Source of the DNA: Sorex araneus
Taxonomy: Eukaryota > Chordata > Mammalia > Eulipotyphla > Soricidae
Reading direction: 5' to 3'
NCBI RefSeq assembly: GCF_027595985.1
Contig: NC_073305.1
Span: 176,957,089-177,021,088, forward strand
Length of the DNA stretch: 64,000 nucleotides
The first letter of the stretch is position 1; each line of letters opens with the position of its first letter. The notes under the pieces are model-generated. The model was not told the origin of the DNA and did not search any database. It saw only the letters and a list, made by a program, of their open reading frames with translations. Shown in pieces: positions 11,090-22,143 of the stretch. A program made the position numbers and the translations under genes.

Positions 11090-11230
11090 ATGAACAGCTT
11101 ACAATTTTCAAGGTAAAGGACATTCACATATTTTGTGAAGTTGATTCCTAGGCATTTGCTGTTTTGGACACTATTTTGGATTAGTCTTTTTTGATCTGTT
11201 TCTCCTCTAGTTCATTATTTACCCATAGAA
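11090..11230 (-). mobile_element. Old L1 ORF2 fragment
   Basis: The + strand text 'gttgattcctaggcatttgc' is the reverse of a well-known L1 ORF2 stretch. Confidence 0.5.
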
Positions 11231-11232
11231 AT

Positions 11233-11368
11233 GACTCTAGGGGGCACTGTCGGGGGTGGGTGAGGAGGGGGAACTGAGGCAGCTGAGCACTGTGGGGCTT
11301 CCTGCGAGAGGCAGCAGCATTTAGGTTCTACTTGTTGGATTCTTTACCCTCTTGAGCAAATTCTAACA
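11233..11368. repeat. 136-bp tail-less duplicate, copy 1
   Basis: From gactctagggggcactgtcg to gcaaattctaaca, identical to 28571-28706 except for one base (actgtgggg here, actgggggg there). No poly(A), no terminal inverted repeat, no frame. The flanks outside the 136 bases differ. Confidence 0.9.
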
Positions 11369-11690
11369 CCCATAGCCAGCACCCATAGCGCCCGAGGCTG
11401 CAGGAACTGTGCCACCTGTGTGTGCCAGTCTGGGACGGCACTTGATTTTATTTCATGGAGCTCTCCCTGAGACAGAATATCCACCGGGCACCCATATTCA
11501 CTCACGCAGAAATTTTATGATGCCATGGACTGTTTAGAGCAAGGAGAGCTGCCATCCTTCCCCAGAGCTGGCACATGCCACTGCGTCACCAGCAACTTAA
11601 ACAGAACTCTCTGCAATTAATTTTTGTATAATATTTTTTTAGCCAGCTTTTTTGCTGCATTATTGTTTCTAGGATTTTAATTTTTTTAAT
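11369..11690. other. Non-coding DNA, nothing recognised
   Basis: Starts with a short tandem of acccatag pieces (11340-11390). No exon or repeat family recognised. Confidence 0.35.
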
Positions 11691-11700
11691 TTGGTTTTGG

Positions 11701-11888
11701 GTCCTCTGCCCATCTCAGAGAGCCTGGCACACTACCGAGAGTACCTCGCCCACATGGCAGAGCCTGGCAAGCTACCCATGGCATATTCGATAAGCCAAAA
11801 ACAGTAACAAGTCTCACAATGGAAACGTTACTGGTGCCTGCTCTAGCAAATCGATGAGCAATGGGATGACAGTGACAGTGACAGTGAT
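11701..11888 (+). mobile_element. Second-type SINE, 5'-truncated
   Basis: Begins inside the body (gagagcctggcacactacc) and ends gggatgacagtgacagtgac with a triple CAGTGA tail and no poly(A). Confidence 0.85.
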
Positions 11889-12042
11889 TTGGTCTTGGGC
11901 CACATTGCGATTTATATTTGGCTTTGAGCTCAGGGATCAATCCTGATGGTGCTTGTGAGATCATATTCAGTGCCCGAAACTGAACTTGGATAAACTGCAT
12001 ACAAGCCAAGTGCCCTGTCTGCTCTTCTATCTCTGTGGCCCC
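11889..12042 (-). mobile_element. Decayed SOR-type SINE
   Basis: On + it follows the minus order: 'gggccacattgcg', 'gagctcagggatcaatcct', 'ctatctctgtggcccca'. Confidence 0.6.
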
Positions 12043-12432
12043 AGTTTCTAGGATGTGGTGTCACCAGGGACCAAATAGGGATGGCTGCCTAAAAGGCTAG
12101 CATCTGAACCTCTGTATTAGCCCTCTGACTCTAAATTAAATGTGCTGAACTTTTTTTTTTGGCCAAGTTTCAAGAACTGAGTCACTACTAAGATGCAGAG
12201 AAGAGAAGGTAGGGGAGGTTTGGTTTCACTTCAGAGGAATCTCTGAACACCCCAGGAAATGCTAAATTTCTTCCAGACTTGGGGATCTAGGTCACTGGGC
12301 TGCCTTTACACATTGGATCCTCAGGTTCCTTCACTGGCCTATGTGGTCCCTAGAGCACTGCTGAGAAGACCCCACCAGGTGGAACCCTAAAATGAAACTT
12401 CCAACAATAGTGTGGTTATGTGCTCAGATAAA
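12043..12432. other. Non-coding DNA, nothing recognised
   Basis: No exon with splice sites or repeat family recognised. Confidence 0.35.
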
Positions 12433-12589
12433 GGTTGGAGCCAAGTGATAGTACAGGAGGTTAGAGTACTTGTTTTTCATGCAGCTGACCCAGGTTCCAT
12501 CCCAGCACCCCATAAAAATCTGTCAGAAGTGATCCCTGAGTGCTGAGCCAGGAGTAAGCCTTGAGCACAGCTGGGTTAGGCCCCAAAAA
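12433..12589 (+). mobile_element. Older SOR-type SINE
   Basis: 'ggagccaagtgatagtacag', 'acccaggttccatcccagca' and 'gagccaggagtaagccttga', ending at an AG-rich tail. Confidence 0.7.
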
Positions 12590-13379
12590 GGAGAAAAAGA
12601 GAGAGGGGGTTACCCTAAGAAGGAGAAGCTTCCACACATTCATATTGGACTAGGGTGTGAGTTAACATAATTTTTGGAATCTGGAGCATCATCATAACTT
12701 CTGTTACTAAGTTCATGGGGACCAGATCACAATTGTCCCAGGGGTCCCTGTCTCTGTGTCCAAACATTCAGCTTTTCTATTTGCCTCATGATAGCCTCTT
12801 TAATTATTTACAAGATATTTCGCTTAAAAGTCATTTAAGTTATATGTTAACATATGTGCTATTAGTTATTTGTCAATTATTTAGCTATTATAAATCTTTG
12901 GTTATGGAATTACTGTTGGGTGAGGGCTACCATGATAGTGAAGTACAATCTCCGTGAATCTTACGCTTTTCCCCATTCTATACTGGGTTTGACTTCTCTC
13001 CTGCTCCTTTAAAGAGTCTGTGTTTGGTTCCTGTGTTTTGATTATGATGTGTGTTGATGTTTTTCTGTTTGGTTTTAACTCACTGGGCCTCCTGGACGAG
13101 TGCTTCCATCTCTCTCTTTAGGTGGGGTAAGTTCTCACCTATTATTTCTTCCGCTTTCTTTTCCTTCCACGATTCCTAAGATGCTGAAGGTTTCCCTTCA
13201 GAATCACAGGATTCCTGCCCATAACATGCCTCAGAGTCTCTTCATTTCTCCAATTCCATTTGTCTCCTGCCTTTTCTTTCCCTCTGACATGATTTACCGC
13301 ATCTTTGGGTTCACTGATTCCGTTATCAGTTTTATCTACTCTGCAGTGATGATGTTGGTGGGCCCCATCGGTGGCTTAG
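12590..13379. other. Non-coding DNA, nothing recognised
   Basis: AT-rich then pyrimidine-rich. A + strand frame at 13100-13435 has no recognisable domain. Confidence 0.35.
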
Positions 13380-13905
13380 GTGAAGTGGAGAGGAGAAAGA
13401 CAGTCACTTTCTCCCTATCCGCATCTGCTACTTGAGACCCAGGTTACTGGGTTCTTATCTGGACTTGAAGAAAAGAATTTTAGGACTAGACAAGCAGTGA
13501 AGTAAAACAGACTTATTTGGAGTTTTTCTGAAGGGAAGGAGGAAGAGGAAGTGGGAGAGAGTGGAGAGTAACATGCTCATGAGAGAAACCAGGCTTCTCC
13601 AAGGGCAGAGAGAGCCCTCAAACACATCCCGGCATTATACAGGAAAGCATGAAAGTCCACATCTCAAGAGGGGCGATGTGACGCCACATGTGCTCAGCCA
13701 CATGGGTGCAAGCAGCACATGGGCTTGGGCAGCATATGAGGCCCTTCCTTTGTTCAAGGTGGTCTGGATAGGGTTTTACCAACCTGCCCCCACGTGGGGT
13801 TTCTACCTAGGTCAAAATCTGTTAATAAGGATGTTACCAAGGGGGTTGGGAATGGTGATGGTCTTCTTTGAAATTCCTTTCCTGGTCTTTTGTTGCTGCT
13901 AGAGC
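13380..13905. mobile_element. LTR-like dispersed repeat
   Basis: Shares 'ttgttcaaggtggt...atagggttt', 'aacctgcccccac' and 'gttaccaagggggttgg' with 6280-6380. No coding part and no A-tail. Confidence 0.4.
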
Positions 13906-13914
13906 TGCTCTGGT

Positions 13915-16097
13915 CTTTTTAAAAAATTTTATTTTTTTAAATGAATCACCATGAGATATAGTTACAGATTTACAAAATTTCATGATTATTATTCAGTCAT
14001 ACAATGATTGAGTACCCATCCCTCCACCAGTACCCATTCTCCACCACCAATGTTGCCAGTATCCCTACCACACTCCCTCCATCCCTTCACCCCACTCCGC
14101 CTCTGTGGCTGGCACAGTTCGCTTTACTCTCTCTCCTTTTGGGTGCTATGCTTCACAATACAGGTACTAAGTAGCCATCATATTCGGTCCATAGTCTACT
14201 TTCAGTACACATATCCCATCCTGAGCAAGCCCCCCAAGCATCATTTACTTGTGGTCCCTTCTCTATCTCAGCTGCCTTTTCCCCCAGCATGTGAGGTGAG
14301 CTTTCAAGCCATACAACAATCTTCCTGGCCCTTAACTCAACTATCTTGGGTGTTAGTCTCCCTATGTTACTTTATATTCCACAAATGAGTGCAGTCATTC
14401 TATGTCTGTCCCTTTCTCTGACTCATTTTACTTAGCATGATACTCTCCAAGTTGATCCACTTAGATGCAAATTTCATGACTTCATCTTTCCTAACAGCTG
14501 TATAATATTCCATTGTGTAGATGTACCAGGGTTTCTTTAACCAGTTATCTGTTCTCGGGCACTCAGGTTTTTTCCAGATCCTGTCTATTGTAAATAGTGC
14601 TGCAATAAACATACAAGGGCAGATGTCATTTCTAGCGTATTTTTTTGAATTTCCGGGATATTTCCCAGAAGTGGAATTGCTGGGTCAAATGGGAACTCAT
14701 TTTCTAATTTTTTTGAGAAATGTCCAGAAGCTCCTAGAAACAATAGACTTGTATAGTAAACTCGCAGTATAAAATCAATACCCAAAAGTTCATGGCTTTC
14801 CTATATGCAAATAATAAAAGAGAAAAAAGCTATATGAAAAAAGCAATCCTGTTCACAATCATGCCTCGAAACATCAAATATCTCGGAATCAGCGTAACTA
14901 AGGAGGTAAAGGACCTGTACAAAGAAAACTACAAAATGTTACTTAAGAAATAAAAGAGGACACGAGGAAATGGAAGCATATCACCTGCTCACGGATTGGG
15001 AGAATTAACATTGTCAAAATGGCAATACTCCCCAAAGCATTATACAGATTCAATGTGATCCCTATAAGGATACCCATGAAATTCTTCAAAGAAATTGATG
15101 AAACACTTCTGTAATTCATATGGGAAAACAACCTCCCCACCCCCGAATAGTTAAAGCAATCCTTGGGAAATAGAAGATGGGAGGCATCACCTTCCCCAAT
15201 CTCAAACTCTACTACAAGACGGTAATAATTAAAACAGCATGGTATTGGAACAAAGGCAGAGCTGCAGACTAATGGAACAGGGTTGAATATCCTTATACAC
15301 ACCCCCAAATATATGATCATCTAATCTTTGATAATGGAGCAAGAAATGTGAAGTGGATCAAGGAAAGCCTCTTTAACAAATGGTGCTGGTCAAACTGGAC
15401 AGCTACATGCAAAAAAAAAAAAAAGGGCTCAGACCTTTACCTAACACCATATCACAAAAGTCAGATCAAAATGGATTAAAGACCTTACTATCAGGGGCTG
15501 GAGTGATAGCACAGCAGGCAGGGCATTTGCCTTGCACGCAGCCAACCCGGGTTTGATTCCCAGCATTCCGTATGGTCCCCTGAGCACTGCCAGGAGTAAT
15601 TCCTGAGTGCAGAGCCAGGAATAAAGGAATAAGCCCTGTGCATCACCAGGTGTGAATAACAAAAATAAAAAGACCTCACTATCAGACCAGAATCCATAAG
15701 GTACATTGGCAAAACACTCCACAACATTGAAGCTAAAGGTATCTTCAAAGATAAAACACCACTGACTAAGCAAGTGGAATAGAGATAACAAATGGACTAT
15801 CTTAGACTAAGAAGTTTCTGTACCTCAAAAGAAACAGTGACCAGAATACAAAGAAAGTCACCAGAATGGGAAAGGATATTCACCCAATACCCATCTGATA
15901 AAGGGTTAATATCAAGGATATATAAGGCATGGGTCGAAATTTACAAGAAAAAAACATCCAATCCCATCAGGAAATGGGGCAATAAAATGAATAGAAACTT
16001 TCTCAAAGAAGAAATTCGAATGGCCAAAAGACATGAAAAAATGCTCCTCATCACTAATCATCAGGGAGATGCAGATCAAAACAATAACGAGAAGGGG
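13915..16097 (-). mobile_element. L1 with 5' inversion (twin priming)
   Basis: Bases 13915-14735 are the minus-strand L1 3' end and ORF2 C-terminal part (- frames include the typical WYIYTMEYY motif at 14400-14612). Bases 14736-16097 are L1 ORF2 on the + strand. They start upstream in ORF2 (text equivalent to 'FMAFLYANN') and end near 'NHQGDADQN', just before where the minus part begins in ORF2. This order is the signature of twin priming. Frames are broken, so it is inactive. A SINE is nested at 15494-15669. Confidence 0.8.
15494..15669 (+). mobile_element. SOR-type SINE with target duplication
   Basis: Young sense copy flanked by AAGACCTTACTATCA (15479-15493) and AAGACCTCACTATCA (15670-15684), one mismatch. 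Confidence 0.93.
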
Positions 16098-16235
16098 GTA
16101 TGGTGCCGCCAGCAGGTCAACCTGTACCGTACCTGCGGGGTGAGTTCATCAGTAGTGATGGTGCCTTCAAACTTCCAGATACCTTAAAATTGCTGTTGTG
16201 CCTTTGGCAGACCCCAACAACCAATAAATTATTTT

Positions 16236-16421
16236 TTAATTTTTTTGGTTTTGTTTTGTTTTTGGGTCACACCTGGCGATGCACAGGGGTTCCTCCTGGT
16301 TTTGCACTCAGGAATTACTTCTGGCGGTGCTCAGGGGACCATATGGGATGCTGGGAATCGAACCCGGGTTGGCCACGTGCAAGGCAATCGCCCTACCCGC
16401 TGTGCTATCGCTCCAGCCCCC
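16236..16421 (-). mobile_element. SOR-type SINE
   Basis: T-rich start, tttgggtcacacctggcgat, ending gctatcgctccagcccc on +. Well preserved. Confidence 0.93.
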
Positions 16422-16499
16422 AACCAAGAAATTAAATGGCCAAAAGTTAGGTATGTGGGAGACACAGCCACAAACCACCTCCAGCTCAGCTATATAAGT

Positions 16500-17790
16500 T
16501 CATTTACTGGCCTTATTTCAGAGACCCATTAAATATCAAAAGAGATCAAAAGATGCAGTTAGGGCCTATAGCACAGAGGTAACCAGGAACCCATGACAGA
16601 GAGCTCCAGGTCTACTTGGATTGGAACTGGGCCTCCTCCCCCCAGGTCCCCAGTTTTCCAGTAGCTTGGTAGTTACACCCACAAACTGCTCCTGATGCCA
16701 TGTAATCTCATCAATGGCCAAGACCCAGGGACTATAAACTAAAACTCCCGAAAGAGTGCACTGCAGAATGTCCTGACCCTGTGCCAGGCTGTCTTCAGCT
16801 TGGCGCCCCAGAGTGGGGCAAGTGAGAGCCCTCCCTGCACCAAGGGACCAAGCTCCAGCAACTAAAAACCGCTGCCATGCTCAAGGCTACTCCCCAGGGG
16901 CTGAGCTTCACATGTAAGTGAAGTCCTAAGGAACCCAGACAGCGAAGAACTCTGTGTACCTTGGACTCTGGGCTCAATGGGAACAGGAGCAGAGATCCCC
17001 TGCCCGCTTTCCTTAGTCTCCGGTGACCCAAGGGACACGCCCGCCCATAAGCCATCTCCTGTGGGCACCAGATAAGCTCGCCATTGGCCACTGTCCAAAT
17101 CACACAGCTGCTTCTCCCGAAAGGGAGCATAACATGAGGCCCCCATAATCATGCCACTGGACTCTGTGCCAGGCTGTTTCACACAGGGCACCCCAGAGGG
17201 AGGCGGGTGAGAGCCCTCCCCGCCCCAACGACCCAGATCTGGCAGCCAAAAACCTCCACAGCCCAACCACCACCATGCTCAAACCCGCTTCCCATATGCT
17301 GGGGCCAAACCTCACTTATGAGTGAACATATTCCTGGACACACAAGATACTCCTTATCCATTCTCCATAATTACCACACTACATTTGATGGGGTTCAGAT
17401 AGTAGGCAACAAATCATAGAGGGAAATATATATATGTATATGCATATATACATATTTTCAGATATATATACCAAAGCTCACATCACCCAAATTTTAACAT
17501 GTTAGTGGTATCCTATAGAATGTCTTAATGGCTCCTGCCAAAATAGATCAATCTTCACACTGTTTCCTATATGAACACTTTTTTGTAAGCATGTTCGGCA
17601 GTTCTTCATAACAGACAATACGAAATGTATTATTTCGGTTGTGCTTTGGGACAGGGATTGGGGTTTGGGATGGAAACATCCCAAATTTGGTGGTTGGGAA
17701 GGTGTAATGGTGGTGGGATTTGTGTCTGAAAATTGAATGTAATCAAACATTGTGAACTAACTTATAAAATTTTAAAATTAAAAAAAAGTA
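16500..17790 (+). mobile_element. Composite retroposon, second family, ~380-bp monomers
   Basis: The piece gtgccaggctgt...ggcgccccagag at 16783 recurs at 17163 (380 bases), giving two 5' monomers. The 3' unit (about 17330-17770) ends 'gattggggtttgggatggaa ... aatcaaacattgtgaac' plus an A-rich tail. The same build occurs reversed at 46190-46985 and 48800-50200, and forward at 56380-57235. No coding frame. Confidence 0.65.
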
Positions 17791-17888
17791 ATGTGGAGTT
17801 CATGCCCACATTACTTATTGAAATAAGCTTAATCAATGGCTGAATAAATAGCAGTGCTCATACATTATAAAAAAAATAGTGAGATGTC

Positions 17889-18052
17889 GGGGCTAGAGCA
17901 ATAACACAGCGGGTAGGGCATTTGCCTTGCATGCGGCAGACCTATGTTCGATTCCCAGCATCTCATATGGTCCCCTGAGCACCACCAGGGGTAATTCCTG
18001 AGTGCAGAGCCAGGAGTAACCCCTGTGAATCGCCAGGTGTGACCCAAACAGC
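17889..18052 (+). mobile_element. SOR-type SINE
   Basis: ggggctagagcaataacaca to cgccaggtgtgacccaaaca. Confidence 0.92.
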
Positions 18053-18059
18053 AAGAAAA

Positions 18060-18215
18060 GAAAATAATGAGTTATCATCTCACATCACAGAGACTGGCAC
18101 ACATCCAAAAGAACAAAAGCAACTGATATTGGCGTGGATGTGGGGAGAAGGGGACCCTCCTTCGTTGCTGGTGGGAATGCCGACTGGTTCAGCCCTTTTG
18201 GAAAACAATATAGAC
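18060..18215 (+). mobile_element. L1 ORF2 fragment
   Basis: The translation contains GTHPKEQKQ and LLVGMP, matching the minus-strand L1 at 20984-21202. Confidence 0.75.
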
Positions 18216-18420
18216 GTTTATCTGGGTCTCTTGCAGGTACCAGATGAGGGTCTTATCTGACCTTAGTACCTGTTTTCTGCAAGGTTGGTCTTCACAACTT
18301 CCAGGCTATAACTTCCCAGGAAATTTACTGCGATTGCCTTGGGAAGGGGCCTTCCCTATCTGCCTGCCTGCCTACATCGGGAGACTCGCTACATGAGTTC
18401 CTTTACTTTTACTTGAGTGG
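18216..18420. mobile_element. LTR-like fragment
   Basis: 'ggccttccctatctgcctgc' matches the repeat at 6548. The stretch lacks frames and ends. Confidence 0.35.
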
Positions 18421-18436
18421 GTCTTTTGCAATGTAG

Positions 18437-18682
18437 CTCTGTCGTTCTGTCCTGTTGTTCGTTGATTTGCTTGAGTGGGCACCAGTAACGTCTCCATTGT
18501 GAGAATTGTTGTTACTGTTTTTGGCATATTGAATACGCCACGGGTAGCTTGCCAGGCTCTGCCGTGCGGGCAGGATACTCTAGGTAGCTTGCCAGGCTCT
18601 TCATGAGGGATGGAAGAATCGAACCCGGGTCAGACCCGTGCAAGGCAAACGCCATACCTGCTGTGCTATCGTTCCAGTCCTC
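18437..18682 (-). mobile_element. Second-type SINE
   Basis: gttgatttgcttgagtgggc ... gtgctatcgttccagtcct on +. tRNA-like head on the right. Confidence 0.9.
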
Positions 18683-18700
18683 TGTAAAAATAAATACACC

Positions 18701-18990
18701 CTGTATCACTATATCATTGTCATCCCGTTGATCATCGATTTGCTCAAGCGGGCGCCAATAACGTCTCCATTTGTCCTACCCTGAAATTTTAGCAGCCTCT
18801 CTTCACTCCTTCTTCCCAGCAGTGCCGCATTGGAGGCTCTTTCAGGGTAAGGGGAATGAGACCCATCATCCTTAACTGTATTTGGCATATGGAATACACC
18901 ACGGAGAGCTTGCCAGGCTCTGCCATGTGGGCAGGATGCTCTTGATACCTTGCCAGGTTCTCCGAGAGGGAGAACTAGGCTATAAAACCC
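18701..18990 (-). mobile_element. Second-type SINE, variant with inserted block
   Basis: It has the usual cattgtcatcccgttgatca start, then an extra block (about 85 bases, cctaccctgaaattttagca ... caggg) before 'ggcatatggaatacaccacg', and ends gagaactaggctataaa. The same variant is at 49139-49408, so it is a subfamily. Confidence 0.8.
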
Positions 18991-19239
18991 TAGTGGGACT
19001 ATTTATTTGTTTTCCTTTTGTTCTCTGTCAGTTTATCTCCGTTCAAATATCATTTATATATCCTTAAACTTGGGTAGATTGCAATCTGGTAGGGGAAACA
19101 GATGCGTTGTGAAAGCTTCCTGGAAGTAGCCACCTCTACCACCCCCCACACCTCTTCTCCTTGTTCTGGCGGGGCAGGGCAGGAACTGGCTCCAGCGGGT
19201 TCCCCAGCGTCCTTAAGAAACTTTACTCACTGCCCAGCG
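18991..19239. other. Spacer before block B
   Basis: AT-rich then GC-rich DNA leading into the CpG island. No exon assigned. Confidence 0.35.
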
Positions 19240-20000
19240 ACCAGTTGGGCAGTAGGCGGAGTCGTGGGCGGGTCTGCGCCGAGGCAGCGTCTGCCTGAGT
19301 CGTGGGAAACCAAGAATAAGGCGAGGCGGGGACAAGCTCCGGGCTGCCGGTTCCTGGCTGCCGGTGGCTGGCTGCTGGTGCCTGGCTGCCTGGTACCTGC
19401 ACGCGCCGCCGCCCCGATGGCAGGGCCGGGGGCTGCGCTCGGGCTCCTCCTCGTCCCTCTGCTCCTGCTGGGGAACGCTCTGCAGCAGGCAGCGCCGGCC
19501 CGTGGCGGTGAGTCGGGGCAGGAGCGGGGCCTCTGGACGCCTGGGGCTGGGGGTTGGGGGGCCGGGGCTGGGAACTCAGGGTCGGGCGCCCGCGCCCCTG
19601 CTCAGTTCCCTGACCGGCTGGGAGGGGGGGCTGGGGTGCGAAGGAGGATGTTGTTTGGCGGGTTGTTCCTCTTTAAAGAAGCTAGAGAAACACGTGGAGA
19701 AGGGACCAGAAAGGGGAAGGGGAGAAGGGGCGCGCTGTGCGCCCCCAACCGCGGGAGGAGTGCGGATGGGGGGTGGGGGTGGGGGTCTCTGCGCGCACCC
19801 GCCAGAGAACAGAGAACGAGTTCTGCCCAGTTCGATCTCACGCTCCTCTCCCAGCTCCCCTCCCCTCCCGCTGCCCCGCCTTCTGCTCAGCTCCCCAGGG
19901 GCTTTGTACCAGGGGCCCGGGGCACGCCCTCCCTACACACCCTCGTTTGGCAGGGGGCAATCCAGCCTCTCCCCACCACCGGTCACTGCCTTAGGCTTCA
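19240..20000 (+). repeat. CpG-rich duplicated block B (promoter, first exon, intron start)
   Basis: Paralogue of 10130-10920. It carries GC-rich promoter text (taggcggagtcgtgggcggg near 19252) and shares long intron text with A. The B arrangement of 19762-19930 is inverted relative to A. Confidence 0.75.
19417..19507 (+). CDS. Orphan first exon B: signal peptide of RAET1/ULBP-like gene
   Basis: The ATG follows a GC-rich leader. Thirty codons encode a signal peptide with core LGLLLVPLLLLG. The exon ends in phase 1 at GGCG|GTGAGTCGG. It is longer than exon A (25 codons) and similar to exon C (28 codons) in phase. No alpha-1 or alpha-2 exon was found in the next 24 kb before exon C. The intron start is shared with block A but is followed directly by a minus-strand L1 at 20005. 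Relic or alternative first exon are both open; an intact separate gene in this window is not supported. Confidence 0.6.
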
Positions 20001-20004
20001 TTTC

Positions 20005-21400
20005 TTTTTTTTTTTAAATTAACATATTTTTAATTAGTGAGTCACAGTGAGGGTACAGTTACAGATTCACACTTTTTTTTTGCTTTTTGGGTCACACCCT
20101 GCAATGCACAGGAGTTACTCCTGGCTCTGCACTCAGGACTCACTCCTGGCAGTGCTCAGGGGACCATATGGGATGCTGGGAACTCGAGTCGACAGCGTGG
20201 AAGGCCCTACCCACTGTGCTATCACTCCAGCCCCCAGATTCACACATTTTTGTGCTTGTTTTTCCCTCATGCAATGTTCGAGAGCCCATCCCTCCACCAG
20301 TGTCCATTCTCCACCACCAATGAACCCAGTATCTCTCCCACCCCCCCAAGTCCATCCCGGCCCCCCCCCCTCCCCGCCTCTGTGGCAGGGCATTCCGGTT
20401 TGTTCTCTCTTTGTGCTTTTGGGTGTTGTGGTTTGCAGTAGGGGTATTGAGTGGCCATCATGCTCAGTCTCTAGTCTACTTTCAGCACGCATCTCCCTCC
20501 CTGCGCAGGATTTCCAATCACATTTTACTTGGTGTTCCCTTCTCTATCTGGGTTGACTTTCCCCCAGCGTGTGAGGCCAGCCTCCAAGCTATGGAGCCAA
20601 CCTCCTGGTATTATATACTACTATTCTTGGGTATTAGTCTCCTACTCTGTTATTTTATATTCCACAGATGAGTGCAATCTTTCTATGTCTGTCCCTCTCT
20701 TTCTGGCTCATTTCGTTTAGCATGATACTTTCCATGTTGATCCACTTATATGCAAAGTTCATGACTTCATCTTTTCTAACAGCTGCATAGTATTCCATTG
20801 TATAGATGTACCAAAGTTTCTTTAACCAGTCATCTGTTCTCGGGCACTCGGGTTTTTTTCCAGATTCTGGCTATTGTAAACAGTGCCTCGATGAACATAT
20901 AAGTGCAGATGTCATTTCGACTATACTTTTTTGTTTCTCTGGGATATATTCCCAGAAGTGGTATTGCTGGATCAAATGGAAGCTCAGTTTCTAATTTTTT
21001 GAGAAGCGTCCATATTGTTTTCCAAAGGGGCTGGACCATTTGGCATTCCCACCAGCAGTGTAGAAGGGTACCTTTCTCCCCACATCCTCACCAACAGTCG
21101 TTGCTTTTGTTCTTTTGGATGTGTGCCATTCTCTGTGGTGTGAGGTGGTATCTCATGGTTGTTTTGATCTACATCTCCCTGATGATTAGTGATGTAGAGC
21201 ATTTTTTCATGTACCTTTTAGCCATTCGTATCTCTTCCTTGGAAAAGTTTCTGTTCATTTCTTCGGCCCATTTTCTGATGGGGTTGGATGTTTTCTTCTT
21301 GTAGAGTTCAACCAGTTCTTTATATACCCTTGATATCAATCCTTTATCGGATGGGTATTGGGTGAATATCCTTTCCCACTCTGTAGACTCTGTAGGCTCT
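20005..21400 (-). mobile_element. L1, 5'-truncated, ORF2 C-terminal part
   Basis: The 3' end is at the T-run near 20010. Minus frames at 20830-21039, 20984-21202 and 21169-21462 show L1 ORF2 motifs ([38 protein letters not shown]). Frames are broken. A SINE is nested at 20073-20236. Confidence 0.88.
20073..20236 (-). mobile_element. SOR-type SINE nested in L1
   Basis: Flanked by AGATTCACAC at about 20063-20072 and 20237-20246. The head region is diverged (ggaactcgagtcgacagcgt). Confidence 0.92.
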
Positions 21401-21464
21401 GCTGCATTCGGACAGCTCTCCGGTTCTCGCACACCTTCTTTACACCTTCCTGGGAACGCCACAG

Positions 21465-21490
21465 GTAACGCCGGAAGTGACGCAACCCGG
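21465..21490 (+). promoter_or_regulatory. ETS-like site beside a CRE-like site
   Basis: CCGGAAGTG (21471-21479) overlaps TGACGCAA (21478-21485). Sequence match only; no transcript assigned. Confidence 0.3.
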
Positions 21491-21975
21491 AGCCCACAAA
21501 GATAGAAAATCTTAATAGTTTAAAAACTGTTAATAGAGGACTAACAATATATTCTAATAAGCCCATGATAATGACAGATATGGTGGGACCCATCAACACC
21601 GGTGGACAGGAATGGAATTATTGCGGGTATGAGCATTCATGGAATCAGTCTTGAAATAGAGTTCAGTGGTATCTAGTGAAGCTGAAAATATGCTCATCTT
21701 CACACAAACACTTCAGTATTGGTTCCCCTGTTGCGTATATGATCAAAGAGCGTGTAGACACATGTCTGTTTATTGCCATGTGTTTATCATTGAAAAAATT
21801 AAATTTTTCAATTTAATTTTTCAATTTAATTGAGAAAAAATTAATTTTTCTCAATTTCCAGAGAAAGGAGCAGATGTCAGTATGTTGGTGGAATACTTGT
21901 CTCTCCATCAGAAATTATCATCTGAATCACTGTTATAATCAATAAGAAGGCAGTATAAAAATATTAATCTTTCAA
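21490..21975. other. AT-rich DNA with palindromic stretch
   Basis: Bases 21790-21860 hold repeated 'tttttcaatttaa' and the near-palindrome attgagaaaaa...tttttctcaat. No gene recognised. Confidence 0.4.
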
Positions 21976-21977
21976 AT

Positions 21978-22143
21978 GTATTTTTTTACTGCATCCAACA
22001 GTGCTCAGGTAAAGTTACTCCTGACTCTTCACTGAGGGCTCACTCCTGGAAGGGCTGGGGGATTGTGTAGGGTGCCAGGGAGTGAACTCAGGGTTGCTTC
22101 ATACAAGGCGAGCATCCAGTTCTCTGCACTATCTCTCTGGCTC
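21978..22143 (-). mobile_element. Decayed SOR-type SINE
   Basis: 'caacagtgctcaggtaaag', 'ggtgccagggagtgaactca' and 'actatctctctggctc' on +. Confidence 0.65.

Noticed and set aside
20180..20200. Cloning linker (ctcgagtcgac)
   Set aside because: It lies exactly where the SINE consensus has gaatcgaacccgggtcggcc, and the SINE continues on both sides, so it is a mutated repeat. The chance of vector sequence is low but not zero.
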